A stretch of DNA of 35,386 nucleotides from the NCBI GenBank assembly GCA_910588195.1, contig CAJUPN010000006.1:67644-103029 (forward strand), written 5' to 3'. The position numbers and the translations under genes were made by a program. Below, one piece after another: positions 7,722-16,398 of the stretch. How positions within the stretch are numbered: the stretch's first letter is position 1; each line of letters begins with the position of its first letter. The stretch is from an uncultured Bacilli bacterium. Lineage in GTDB: Bacteria; Bacillota_I; Bacilli_A; RF39; UBA660. The notes beneath the pieces are model-generated. The model made no database searches. It worked only from the letters and a program-made list of their open reading frames with translations, and was not told the DNA's origin.

Positions 7722-9953
7722 GTGAATGATACTTGGAAGGGATTTAAAGAAGGCCTTTGGAATAATAAAATAGATGTCTCAAATTTTATAGATTTAAATT
7801 ATAATCCATATTTAGGAGACGAAGCTTTTTTAAGTGGACCAACAAATAAAACAAAAAATGTATGGAAAAAATGTGAGGAATTACTTAAAGAAGAATTAAC
7901 AAAACATGTTCTTGATATAGATACAGAAAATTTTTCAGGGATAAATTCTTTTTCTCCAGGGTGGATAGACAAAGAAAATGAGGTAATAGTAGGGCTTCAA
8001 ACAGATGCTCCATTAAAAAGAATGATGAATCCGTTTGGTGGAATAAGATTAGTTGAAAAAGAACTTGAAGTTTATAATTATAAAGCCAAAGAAGGATTAC
8101 TTGAAAATTTTAAAAAGGTAAGAAAAACTCACAATGATGGTGTTTTTGATACATATGACGAAGATATAAGAGTAGCACGCCATTGTGGACTTTTAACTGG
8201 CTTACCTGATGCTTATGGTAGAGGTAGAATAATCGGTGATTATAGAAGAGTAGCACTTTACGGAATAGACTTTTTAATGGAACAAAAAAAGTTAGAATGG
8301 GATAACATTTTTGTTGGAGCAATGGATGAAAATCTAATTCGTACTCGTGAAGAAATAAGCATGCAATATAGAGCATTGGAAGAAATGAAGAAAATGGCTT
8401 TATCATATGGCTTTGATATATCGAAGCCAGCTAAGAATTCTTTTGAAGCTGTCGAATGGACATATTTAGGATATTTAGCTGCTGTTAAAGAAAATAATGG
8501 AGCAGCAATGAGTTTAGGACGAGTAGATGCTTTCTTAGACATTTATTTCGAAAGAGATTTGAACAATAAAGAAATAACTGAAGAAGAAATTCAAGAATTA
8601 ATAGATCAATTCATTATAAAGCTAAGACTTGTACGTCATTTAAGAACTCCAGAGTATGATGAATTATTTTCTGGCGATCCAACTTGGGTGACAGCATCAA
8701 TTGGTGGAATGAAAGATGAAACAACAACACTTGTAACTAAAACAAGTTATCGTATTTTAAATACTCTTACTAATCTAGATACTTCACCAGAGCCAAATAT
8801 GACTGTTTTATGGAGTAAACACTTACCTATAAACTTTAAGAAATATACATCCATGATGAGTATAAAAAGTGATGCTATCCAATATGAAAATGATGATTTA
8901 ATGCGACCTATTTATGGCCATGATTATGCCATTGCTTGCTGTGTATCTGCCATGAGAGTTGGTAAAGATATGCAATTTTTTGGAGCAAGATGTAACTTAG
9001 CAAAATCACTTCTATATTCTATAAATGGTGGAATTGATGAAATGAAAAATACTAAAGTAATAGATGATATACCATTAATTGAAGATGAATATTTAGATTA
9101 TGAAAAAGTTTTAAAGCATTACAAAAATGTTTTAAGCAAAGTTGCTTATATTTACTCTAACGCTATGAACATAATTCATTACATGCATGATAAATATGCT
9201 TATGAAGCAGGACAGATGGCTTTACATGATACTAGTGTCCATCGTTATATGGCTTATGGTATAGCTGGATTATCAGTTGTAGCAGATTCACTTTCAGCAA
9301 TAAAATATGCGAAAGTAAAACCAATAAGAAATGACGATGGTCTAGCAATTAATTTTGAAATAGAAGGTGAATTCCCTAAGTATGGAAACGATGATGATAA
9401 AGTAGATAACATTGCAAAAGATATAACTGAATATTTTTCTAGCGAACTAAAAAAACATAAAACATATCGAGATGCTGAAGTAACAATGTCAGTACTTACC
9501 ATAACTTCTAATGTTGTATATGGATCAAAAACTGGTGCAACTCCTGATGGAAGAAAAGCTGGAGTTGCTTTCGCCCCTGGAGCAAATCCAATGCATGGAA
9601 GAGATGCATCAGGAGCTATAGCATCTTTAAACAGTGTAGCTAAACTTGACTATAAATGTGCTTGTAAAGATGGGATTTCTAATACTTTCTCAATAATACC
9701 TAATAGTTTAGGAAAAACTGAAGAAGAACAAATTAATAATTTAGTAAGTCTAATGGATGGCTATTTTCAAAGTGGAGCTCATCACTTGAATGTAAATGTC
9801 TTAAATCGTGAAATGCTAATAGATGCTATGGAAAATCCTTCGAAATATCCTCTTCTTACTATAAGAGTTTCTGGATATGCTGTTAGATTTAATCGTCTAA
9901 CAAGAAAGCAACAAGAGGAAGTTATTTCAAGAACCTTCCATGAGAAGATATAA
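7722..9953 (+). CDS. pflB: formate C-acetyltransferase (pyruvate formate-lyase)
   Basis: Converts pyruvate and CoA to acetyl-CoA and formate under anaerobic conditions using a glycyl radical. The 743-aa protein has the adjacent catalytic cysteines C406 and C407 (IACCVSAM) and the radical glycine G718 in RVSGYAVRF near the C-terminus. The start is GTG with AGGAGAG seven bases upstream. It overlaps pflA by one base (TAATG), so the activase is translationally coupled. A TATAAT at 7695-7700 would give a very short 5' UTR; transcription from 7239 through the terminator at 7591 is the alternative. It marks a fermentative lifestyle. Confidence 0.97.
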   Translation: MNDTWKGFKEGLWNNKIDVSNFIDLNYNPYLGDEAFLSGPTNKTKNVWKKCEELLKEELTKHVLDIDTENFSGINSFSPGWIDKENEVIVGLQTDAPLKRMMNPFGGIRLVEKELEVYNYKAKEGLLENFKKVRKTHNDGVFDTYDEDIRVARHCGLLTGLPDAYGRGRIIGDYRRVALYGIDFLMEQKKLEWDNIFVGAMDENLIRTREEISMQYRALEEMKKMALSYGFDISKPAKNSFEAVEWTYLGYLAAVKENNGAAMSLGRVDAFLDIYFERDLNNKEITEEEIQELIDQFIIKLRLVRHLRTPEYDELFSGDPTWVTASIGGMKDETTTLVTKTSYRILNTLTNLDTSPEPNMTVLWSKHLPINFKKYTSMMSIKSDAIQYENDDLMRPIYGHDYAIACCVSAMRVGKDMQFFGARCNLAKSLLYSINGGIDEMKNTKVIDDIPLIEDEYLDYEKVLKHYKNVLSKVAYIYSNAMNIIHYMHDKYAYEAGQMALHDTSVHRYMAYGIAGLSVVADSLSAIKYAKVKPIRNDDGLAINFEIEGEFPKYGNDDDKVDNIAKDITEYFSSELKKHKTYRDAEVTMSVLTITSNVVYGSKTGATPDGRKAGVAFAPGANPMHGRDASGAIASLNSVAKLDYKCACKDGISNTFSIIPNSLGKTEEEQINNLVSLMDGYFQSGAHHLNVNVLNREMLIDAMENPSKYPLLTIRVSGYAVRFNRLTRKQQEEVISRTFHEKI

Positions 9954-10675
9954 TGCAAGCAAGTATAAACTCTATTGAATCTTGTGGTACTGTTGACGGA
10001 CCAGGGATTAGGACAGTCATTTTCTTTAATAAGTGTCTATTAAGATGCAAGTATTGTCATAATCCAGAATGTTTTAATATGCAAGGATTAAATTATACAT
10101 GTGATGATTTAATAGAAAAGATTAAAAGATATAAACCGTATTATGGAGAAACAGGAGGAGTAACACTTTCTGGTGGCGAACCATTATTACAGGCTGAATT
10201 TGTAATTTCTTTTATAAAAAAGTTAAAAAAAGAAAATATTCACATTGCTCTAGATACAGCTGGAATAACTGACAAACCATATCAAGAAATTGTTGATAAC
10301 GTTGATTTAATAATCTACGATATAAAAGATATTACAGAAAAAAGATATAGAGATTTAACTGGTGGAGATATAAATAAAACTTGGGAATTTTTAAACTATG
10401 CTACATCAAAACATAAAAAGTTTTGGATAAGACAAGTAATTGTGCCAGATTTACACGATAACTTAGAGTATATTAAATTACTAAGCGATTATTTACATAA
10501 TCACTTTAATGAAGAAGATATTGAGAAAATAGAGTTTATTCCCTACCATAAATTAGGAAGTGAAAAGTATACTTCTCTAAACTTAAAAAACTTCTATGAA
10601 GATAAAAAAGAGATGGATGTTCTGGAGTGTGATAAACTTTATAAATCATTTCTTGAAATACATCAAAAGACATAA
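9953..10675 (+). CDS. pflA: pyruvate formate-lyase activating enzyme (radical SAM)
   Basis: Installs the glycyl radical on PflB using S-adenosylmethionine and a 4Fe-4S cluster. The 240-aa protein carries the radical-SAM triad C28-x3-C32-x2-C35 (CLLRCKYC). SGGEPLLQ is the SAM-binding GGE motif. The N-terminus SCGTVDGPGIRTVIFF is typical of PflA. It overlaps pflB by one base and forms the second gene of the pfl operon. No terminator is seen after the stop; an IS3 element begins about 20 bases downstream and may have displaced it. Confidence 0.96.
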   Translation: MQASINSIESCGTVDGPGIRTVIFFNKCLLRCKYCHNPECFNMQGLNYTCDDLIEKIKRYKPYYGETGGVTLSGGEPLLQAEFVISFIKKLKKENIHIALDTAGITDKPYQEIVDNVDLIIYDIKDITEKRYRDLTGGDINKTWEFLNYATSKHKKFWIRQVIVPDLHDNLEYIKLLSDYLHNHFNEEDIEKIEFIPYHKLGSEKYTSLNLKNFYEDKKEMDVLECDKLYKSFLEIHQKT

Positions 10676-10717
10676 ATTTGAACTAGTCAAGAAAAAGTAG
10701 ACAATTTAAAAAGACAC

Positions 10718-11527
10718 TTAAAATCCTGATTCGATTTTATATTGAATTGGGGTTTTATAATTTAAAGCATAGCTTGGTCTTTCATTATTATAGTAATTAA
10801 TATATAATTTAATTAGATTCGGAACATCTTCGCAATGTTTTAAATCAAAATCAATAAACAATTCTTCTTTAATCCATCCGTTTAATGATTCATTAACGGG
10901 ATTGTCTGTAGGAGTTCCAGCTCTAGACATGGATCTTTGAATATTAAATTCATTTAGAAGATTGTTGTAATTAGTGGAAGAATAAACAGCACCTTGATCT
11001 GTGTGTAAGATTATAGGAGTTTCAATTTGTTCTTCTTTTATTTTGCTTAAAACTTGATTTAAACCATCATAATATGATTTAGTATTGCCTTTACGAGAAA
11101 CTAGTCCATACCCAATTATTTCTTTGTTCCAAGCATCAAAATACAAAGTAAGTTCATAATAAACACCTTTAACTTTAAAGGCAGTCATATCAGATACAAT
11201 TACCTCATATGGTCTACTTAAATATTTCCATCCATTCCATACAAGATTATTAAATTTTTCATGTTCCTCATCAGGTTTCTTCCATTGATAATGTTTACCT
11301 TGAGATTTAATATTTTCGTACTTACAACATAAATGAACATGATTATCAGACCAAATCACGCCATATTTGTTTCTGGCATAGGCATTTATCCATCTATAAC
11401 CATGAGATGGATGCTTTTTATGTATCTCTTTTATTAAACCTATATCTGATTTCCTTGATATCATTTTTATTGTTGGATGTTCTTGCCTATATTTCCACTT
11501 ATAATAACCAGATCTACTTACTGACAT
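10718..11527 (-). CDS. IS3-family transposase OrfB (DDE catalytic subunit)
   Basis: A 269-residue frame from the internal ATG with an rve-type integrase fold. The catalytic triad is D113 (VSDMTAF), D177 (LHTDQGA) and E213 (NPVNESLNGWIKEE); the 35-residue spacing between the last two is diagnostic. N-terminal SRSGYYKWKYR is the usual OrfB start region. The frame is open upstream to orfA in the -1 register: an AAAA run at the orfA stop (around 11578) would let ribosomes slip to read on as IIDEYKDKYS, giving an OrfAB fusion of about 406 residues, the normal active transposase of this family. The stop lies next to the left inverted repeat. Confidence 0.93.
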   Translation of the reverse strand: MSVSRSGYYKWKYRQEHPTIKMISRKSDIGLIKEIHKKHPSHGYRWINAYARNKYGVIWSDNHVHLCCKYENIKSQGKHYQWKKPDEEHEKFNNLVWNGWKYLSRPYEVIVSDMTAFKVKGVYYELTLYFDAWNKEIIGYGLVSRKGNTKSYYDGLNQVLSKIKEEQIETPIILHTDQGAVYSSTNYNNLLNEFNIQRSMSRAGTPTDNPVNESLNGWIKEELFIDFDLKHCEDVPNLIKLYINYYNNERPSYALNYKTPIQYKIESGF

Positions 11528-11574
11528 ATATTCGCATAAAGAAATAATTGAATATTTATCTTTATATTCATCTA

Positions 11575-11937
11575 TTATTTTGTATTCTTGTTGAATGTAG
11601 TAACGAATTCCTTTTCTTGACCAACTCCTTTCACGTTGTAACCTTTTTTTAATCGAGCTATCTCAATATCTTTCTTCATTAATTCTATTTCTAATTCTTC
11701 TTCTCTTGATTTAGGTTTTCTTAAATATAACCCCATATTTTTATGCTGATTAGATGCTTTACCAGTATTTGATATTAGTCCATCTAACCCTTTTTCTTCG
11801 TAATCTTTTACCCAATAATAAATTCTTCTTCTAGAAACATTAAATTCGTCTGCCAATCTTGTAGTTGATTCACCATTTAAATATCGTTTTACAATGATTT
11901 CTTTTTCTTCTGGTGTTTTCATATTATTCTTACTCAT
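11575..11937 (-). CDS. IS3-family OrfA (DNA-binding subunit)
   Basis: A 120-aa protein with a helix-turn-helix at residues 10-55 (EIIVKRYLNGESTTRLADEF, RRRIYYWVKDYEEKG) and a Leu/Glu/Lys coiled coil at about 78-100 (EEELEIELMKKDIEIARLKK), as in OrfA proteins that bind the IS ends. The stop codon follows an ACA AAA context that allows -1 slippage into orfB. No strong ribosome site precedes the ATG, consistent with the low expression usual for IS elements. Confidence 0.9.
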   Translation of the reverse strand: MSKNNMKTPEEKEIIVKRYLNGESTTRLADEFNVSRRRIYYWVKDYEEKGLDGLISNTGKASNQHKNMGLYLRKPKSREEELEIELMKKDIEIARLKKGYNVKGVGQEKEFVTTFNKNTK

Positions 11938-11967
11938 AAAATATCATCCTTTTTTATTTATGATAAC

Positions 11968-12010
11968 AAAAAATGTAGACTGTGTCTTTTTTGACTGTCT
12001 ACATTTTTTT
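11968..12010. repeat. perfect 13-bp inverted repeat at the upstream end of the IS
   Basis: AAAAAATGTAGAC (11968-11980) is the exact reverse complement of 11997-12009, with a 16-nt loop. It lies upstream of orfA and overlaps the right terminal repeat. Flanked by A and T runs, it can act as a bidirectional terminator, shielding the transposase from outside transcription. Confidence 0.75.
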
Positions 12011-12060
12011 TATTACTTCAATTTTTTGTCTTTTTTCTTTTGCTAAAATACGACTTAATT

Positions 12061-12069
12061 TGATATAAT
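12061..12069 (+). promoter_or_regulatory. extended -10 promoter
   Basis: TGA-TATAAT (12064-12069) with a partial -35 TTGCTA at 12040-12045, 18 bp upstream; drives the gene at 12092. Confidence 0.55.
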
Positions 12070-12091
12070 TATATTATTAATGGAGGATTTT

Positions 12092-12844
12092 ATGGAAAAA
12101 ACACAAAATTTTAATACATCAAAAAATCTTATGGAATATTATAAAACTAACATTGATGTTCATTTAGATTATCTACAAGCATTAAATACAACAATGCCGA
12201 TATCTAAAAGTGGGTATATGGAATTGTCACAAGAATTAGAACTAGTTAGAAAGCTAATGTATGAGGAACTAACTACATTTGAACAATTACCAACAGATGC
12301 TGAATCAATAAACGAAAAGATAATTACCGAACTATGCAGAATTTTAGAAATTAAAAATATTTCTGAAATAAAAGAATATATAGCTTATAATTTAGATAAA
12401 GAAACAATTTTTGATTTAGTAATAGCTAAAACATTAAATAAAATTTTTAGAAAAACTTCTTCTATAAAAGTAGAAGATGAATTAGATCAAACTATTGCCA
12501 ATATTTTAAATGATTTAAAAAGAACTTTACTTTCTTTATCTTTAAAAATTGAAGGTGTTGAAAATTATACTATAGCTTATTTTTTAGAAAGACTTTCAAT
12601 CCATTATGACGAAGAAAATTCTGTTACCAAATATATATATGATTATATTGCTAGAATAAAGATGATTACTAATTTATTAAAACATAAAAATTGCAATATT
12701 GATAACGATTTTGCTAATAACATATATAATTCTTTTGAAGAAACATTACATGTACATGATATAAATGAATTAGATCAAGCAATTGATTCTATATTATTAT
12801 CTATCGCTAATCTAAATGAAAAACATTTTGCAAAGCATTTATAA
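12092..12844 (+). CDS. predicted all-helical cytosolic protein, unknown
   Basis: A 250-aa acidic protein with no signal peptide, no membrane segment and only two Cys. The sequence looks helical throughout with heptad-like spacing (KEYIAYNLDKETIFDLVIAK, LSLKIEGVENYTIAYFLERL). The start is 12092 because GGAGG at 12082-12086 lies five bases before it; the ATG at 12080 overlaps that site. It precedes argS by 39 bases with no terminator between, so the two may be cotranscribed. I do not recognise a family and assign no function. Confidence 0.65.
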   Translation: MEKTQNFNTSKNLMEYYKTNIDVHLDYLQALNTTMPISKSGYMELSQELELVRKLMYEELTTFEQLPTDAESINEKIITELCRILEIKNISEIKEYIAYNLDKETIFDLVIAKTLNKIFRKTSSIKVEDELDQTIANILNDLKRTLLSLSLKIEGVENYTIAYFLERLSIHYDEENSVTKYIYDYIARIKMITNLLKHKNCNIDNDFANNIYNSFEETLHVHDINELDQAIDSILLSIANLNEKHFAKHL

Positions 12845-12883
12845 TATGTTAAAATAAATTGACTTAAAAAGGAAGTGAAGTGT

Positions 12884-14617
12884 ATGAGTTTAATAACTGA
12901 TACAGAAAAATACTTAACAAAAACAATTAATGAATTAGGATATAAAACTGATTACGTAAAATTAGAAAAATCAAAAATGCCAGAATTCGGTCAATATCAA
13001 ATCAACTGTGCTATGCAATTTGCTAAAAGTTATGGTAAGAACCCAAGAGAAATAGCTGAAGAAATAGTGTCTTCTCTTGATTTAAGATTCACTAATGTCA
13101 ATATTCAAGGACCTGGATTTATCAATGTTACATTCTCTAATCAAATACTGATAGAAAGTTTAAATAAAGCAATTGATAATTTTGATGAATTTGTAGATAA
13201 AGATTATACAAAAAAAACAATAATCTTAGATTATGGTGGTGCTAATATTGCTAAGGAATTACATGTAGGTCATCTACGTTGTAATATAGGAGAATCTATT
13301 CGTCGTCTTGCTAAAGTGTTTGGAGATAACCCAATAAGTGATGTTCACTGGGGAGACTGGGGAACACCAATTGGTCTTGTTATTCGTGAGATAGCAGAAA
13401 CAATGCCAGATTTACCTTATTTTGATGAAAATTATAAAGGAGAATATCCTAAAATTTCTCCTGTTACAAATGAAGAGTTAGGTGAAATATATCCTAAAGC
13501 AAGTCTTAGAAAAAAAGAAGATGAGAAATATGCTTTAGAAGCTAATAATTATACAGAGCAGTTTCAAAAAGGAGTACCAGGGGTTAGGGCACTTTGGAAG
13601 CATATTGTTGATACTAGTAAGCCAGATTGCCAAGCTGTATATGACTTTTTAAATTGTAAGTTTGATTTATCTTACGGAGAGAGTGATGCTAATCCTTATG
13701 CTGAACCTGTAATTAAATTCTTAAGCGATAAGGGTTTAACTGAAATGAGCGATGGCTTATTAATTATGCATGTTGCTAAAGAGGATGACAATAAAGAAAT
13801 GCCTCCACTTCTTTTGAAAAAATCTGATGGAGCAGTACTTTATGATACAACAGACTTAGCAACAATTATGCAAAGAATGCAAGATTTTAATCCTGATGCA
13901 ATTTGGTATTTTGTTGATGAAAGACAAAGTCTTCATTTTGAACAAACATTTAGAGGTTGTAGAATTTCTGGCTTAGTACCAGATAATGTTGATCTAAAAT
14001 TTTATGGCTTTGGTACAATAAACGGTAATGATGGAAAACCATTTAAGACTCGTGATGGTGGTGTTATGAGTTTAAAAGGTTTAATAAAAATGGTTTATGA
14101 AAAGATTGAACCTAAGATTAAAGAAGAAATAACTGGGGAAGAAAGAGAAGAAGTTGCTAAAAAATTAACAGTTGCAACTTTAAAGTATGCTGATCTTTTA
14201 CCTTATCGTAAAACGGATTATATTTTTGACATTGACAAATTTACATCTTTTGAAGGAAAAACAGGTATTTATGCCGTTTATACAGCAACTCGTATGAAAT
14301 CCATTTTAAATAAATTTAGTACGGGAAAAGAAGTATTAAAAGAAATAGATAATTCAGATGTTTTAGACATTATTGTAAAGTTAACTGAGTTACCTAAAAA
14401 TTTAAAATCTGCGTATCAAGATGTCACAACATCTTACATAGCTGAATTTATTTATGAATTAGCAAGTTTATATAACAAATTTTATACAAACAATAATATT
14501 CAAGCTGAACAAAACAGCAATCTAAAAGAAACATTTATAGCATTAACTAGACTAGCATATAATACATTAACAAATCTTTTAGACATACTAGCTATAGAAA
14601 TCGTAGATAAAATGTAG
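12884..14617 (+). CDS. argS: arginyl-tRNA synthetase
   Basis: Charges tRNA-Arg with arginine. The 577-aa protein has the N-terminal Arg-tRNA synthetase domain (about residues 1-90) and the class I HIGH-type motif HVGH starting at H127 (NIAKELHVGHLRCNIGESIR). The catalytic Rossmann core follows (DVHWGDWGTPIGLV), with a degenerate KMSK region (KTRDGGVMSLKGL), common in ArgRS. The C-terminal DALR anticodon-binding domain is present (GKTGIYAVYTATRMKSIL onwards). Start 12884 is preferred to the GTG at 12875 since GGAAG at 12871-12875 serves it. A terminator follows the stop directly. No T-box is seen upstream. Confidence 0.96.
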   Translation: MSLITDTEKYLTKTINELGYKTDYVKLEKSKMPEFGQYQINCAMQFAKSYGKNPREIAEEIVSSLDLRFTNVNIQGPGFINVTFSNQILIESLNKAIDNFDEFVDKDYTKKTIILDYGGANIAKELHVGHLRCNIGESIRRLAKVFGDNPISDVHWGDWGTPIGLVIREIAETMPDLPYFDENYKGEYPKISPVTNEELGEIYPKASLRKKEDEKYALEANNYTEQFQKGVPGVRALWKHIVDTSKPDCQAVYDFLNCKFDLSYGESDANPYAEPVIKFLSDKGLTEMSDGLLIMHVAKEDDNKEMPPLLLKKSDGAVLYDTTDLATIMQRMQDFNPDAIWYFVDERQSLHFEQTFRGCRISGLVPDNVDLKFYGFGTINGNDGKPFKTRDGGVMSLKGLIKMVYEKIEPKIKEEITGEEREEVAKKLTVATLKYADLLPYRKTDYIFDIDKFTSFEGKTGIYAVYTATRMKSILNKFSTGKEVLKEIDNSDVLDIIVKLTELPKNLKSAYQDVTTSYIAEFIYELASLYNKFYTNNNIQAEQNSNLKETFIALTRLAYNTLTNLLDILAIEIVDKM

Positions 14618-14639
14618 AGACTTCAAAGTCTCTTTTTTT
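14616..14639 (+). terminator. intrinsic terminator of argS
   Basis: AGAGACT pairs with AGTCTCT around a short loop, then seven Ts; the hairpin overlaps the stop codon. Confidence 0.85.
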
Positions 14640-14887
14640 GACACACCATTTTATATGTTAAACTCAAATAATAACATCTTATCATTTATGTTCGATGCCT
14701 CATTTAAAACAATATTCAAGAAGCACTCTTAGAAGTTTTAACTGTAGGGATAGCATTAATATCTTTTAGAAATAGTACTGGGAAAGACAAATAATTATTA
14801 CTTAATTTTATCTTTATTTTAGGATTGGTCCACTATTAGTACAGGTCCTCAAAAAAGAAAGAACTAAAAAAGATTAATAAATAAACA
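14640..14887. other. intergenic region with a short hydrophobic ORF remnant
   Basis: About 300 bases without a complete gene. One frame, codons 14708-14791, reads NNIQEALLEVLTVGIALISF followed by a short polar tail and a TAA stop. It has no start codon, because a TAA precedes it directly. It looks like the end of a one-membrane-segment peptide, possibly a decayed toxin- or holin-like gene. Nothing else is recognised. Confidence 0.3.
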
Positions 14888-14917
14888 TTGAAAAAAATGG
14901 TATTTATAATATATAAT
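14888..14917 (+). promoter_or_regulatory. promoter of yebC
   Basis: TTGAAA (14888-14893), 18 bp, TATAAT (14912-14917). Confidence 0.65.
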
Positions 14918-14941
14918 TGTTATTGAAAGCGAGTGAATCTA

Positions 14942-15658
14942 ATGGGAAGAGCATATGAAGTAAGAAAAGCAAGTATTCAAAAAACTGGAGCAGCTAAAGC
15001 TAAGTTATATTCCACATTTGCAAAAGAAATAACTAAAGCAGCCAAAGGTAATCCAGAAATAGATACTAATATTACTTTAAAAAGAGTTGTTGAAAAAGCT
15101 AAACATCAACAAGTGCCAAGTGATATTATTAATCGAGCTATTGAAAAAGCAAAAGGTGGAAATGGAGATGATTATCAAGAACTTTCCTATGAAGGTTTTG
15201 GCCCGGGTCAATCCACTTTAATTGTTAAATGTTTAACTGATAATGTTAATAGAACTGTTTCTTTTGTAAGGGAAGCTTTTAATAAGTGTCATAAAAGTCT
15301 AGGTGTAACTAATTCAGTTGCATATAATTATGATTATTTAGCAATAATTGGTTTTGCATCTGATAATGGAGATGATGTTATGATGAGTCTTCTTGATAAA
15401 GGAATTGAAATAATCGATTTAGAAAGTGAAGAAGGAGAAGTAGTTATAACAGCTAAACCATCTGATGCATCAAGTGTTAAAGATGTTGTTGAAGGCATGA
15501 TTCCAAATGTTGTTTACACAATCGATGAAGTTGGTTGGTATGCCAAAGAAAAGTGTACTTTAGAAGGTGAAGACAAAGAGGTATTTGAACGTCTACTTTC
15601 TCTTCTTGAAAATATAGATGATGTAGATTATGTTTACCATAATGTTGATTTAGGATAA
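14942..15658 (+). CDS. yebC: YebC/PmpR-family protein (translation or transcription factor)
   Basis: A 238-aa cytosolic protein of the YebC family. The N-terminus MGRAYEVRKASIQKTGAAKA is the family signature, followed by VPSDIINRAIEKAKGG, YEGFGPGQSTLIV, and LGVTNSVAYNYD. Members have been described as DNA-binding regulators and, more recently, as factors relieving ribosome stalling at proline-rich stretches. The start is the ATG at 14942, matching the family N-terminus; an upstream in-frame GTG at 14933 lies inside the GAGTGA ribosome site. It has its own promoter and terminator. In many genomes yebC sits near ruvC or DNA repair genes; that is not so here. Confidence 0.93.
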   Translation: MGRAYEVRKASIQKTGAAKAKLYSTFAKEITKAAKGNPEIDTNITLKRVVEKAKHQQVPSDIINRAIEKAKGGNGDDYQELSYEGFGPGQSTLIVKCLTDNVNRTVSFVREAFNKCHKSLGVTNSVAYNYDYLAIIGFASDNGDDVMMSLLDKGIEIIDLESEEGEVVITAKPSDASSVKDVVEGMIPNVVYTIDEVGWYAKEKCTLEGEDKEVFERLLSLLENIDDVDYVYHNVDLG

Positions 15659-15690
15659 AAGAGCATCCAGTTAAAAGATGTTCTTTTTCT
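15657..15690 (+). terminator. intrinsic terminator of yebC
   Basis: AAAAGAGCATC pairs with GATGTTCTTTT around a loop near 15668-15676, then a T-rich tail. It starts on the stop codon. Confidence 0.8.
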
Positions 15691-15738
15691 TTTATTTTTC
15701 ACAAAATTAAGTTAATATATTGGGTAGTAGGTGATTAT

Positions 15739-16398
15739 ATGCACATTTTAATTGTTGACGATGAAGAACTAATAAGAAGCGTTATAAAAGACTATATAGA
15801 AGAAGAACATTACACATGTGATGAAGCTAGTGATGGAAAGTGTGCCATTGAACTGGTTGAAAAAAATAATTATGATTTAGTAATTATGGATATAATGATG
15901 CCACATATGGACGGATATCATGCTATAAAAGAAATCAAAGAAATAAAAAATATTCCTGTAATTATGTTGTCTGCACGAACAGAAGAAATAGATAAATTAC
16001 AAGGATTTTCTTTAGGTATCGATGATTATGTTACAAAACCTTTTTCTCCAAAAGAGTTAATTGCTAGAATAAAAGCTGTAACTAAACGAAATGGTAGTGA
16101 AGACATTTTAATAGTAGGACATATTGAATTAAATAATAATACTCGTGAGGTAAAAATAGATGATAATTTAGTAGAACTTACACACACACAGTTTGAATTA
16201 TTAAAGTTGTTTTTAACAAATATTAATATAGCATTATCTAGAGATAAAATAATTGAGTCTATTTGGGGATATGATTATGAGGCTGATGATAGAACTATTG
16301 ATGCTCATATTAAATTATTAAGAAGTAAACTAGGAAAATATAGAAAATCAATCAAGACTATTAGAAAAGTAGGATATAGATTCGTTTATGAAGAATAG
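15739..16398 (+). CDS. OmpR/PhoB-family response regulator
   Basis: A 219-aa two-domain regulator. The receiver domain (1-120) has acidic residues D7 and D8, the phosphoacceptor D51 (VIMDIMMP), the conserved Ser in MLSAR and Lys in TKPF. A winged-helix DNA-binding domain fills residues 125-219 (THTQFELLKLF; DDRTIDAHIKLLRSKL; IRKVGYRFVYEE). AGGTGAT gives a good ribosome site. The stop overlaps the kinase start by 11 bases, so the pair is translationally coupled. The target is unknown. The next gene cluster downstream is the SipW surface locus, but it has its own promoter and an intervening terminator. Confidence 0.95.
   Translation: MHILIVDDEELIRSVIKDYIEEEHYTCDEASDGKCAIELVEKNNYDLVIMDIMMPHMDGYHAIKEIKEIKNIPVIMLSARTEEIDKLQGFSLGIDDYVTKPFSPKELIARIKAVTKRNGSEDILIVGHIELNNNTREVKIDDNLVELTHTQFELLKLFLTNINIALSRDKIIESIWGYDYEADDRTIDAHIKLLRSKLGKYRKSIKTIRKVGYRFVYEE

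Larger units (their letters stand above)
10696..12003 (-). mobile_element. IS3-family insertion sequence (about 1.3 kb)
   Basis: orfA and orfB run on the minus strand between imperfect terminal inverted repeats of about 22 bp. The left repeat (10696-10717) and the right repeat (11982-12003, reverse complement) share GTAGACA and AAAAAGACAC with mismatches between. The arrangement and the DD(35)E transposase are IS3-type, probably IS150-like. No clear target duplication flanks the ends, so the exact borders are uncertain by a base or two. Both reading frames are intact, so the element may be active. Confidence 0.88.

Noticed and set aside
10676..12010. Target-site duplication of the IS
   Set aside because: The flanking 3-4 bases do not match for any sensible choice of ends.
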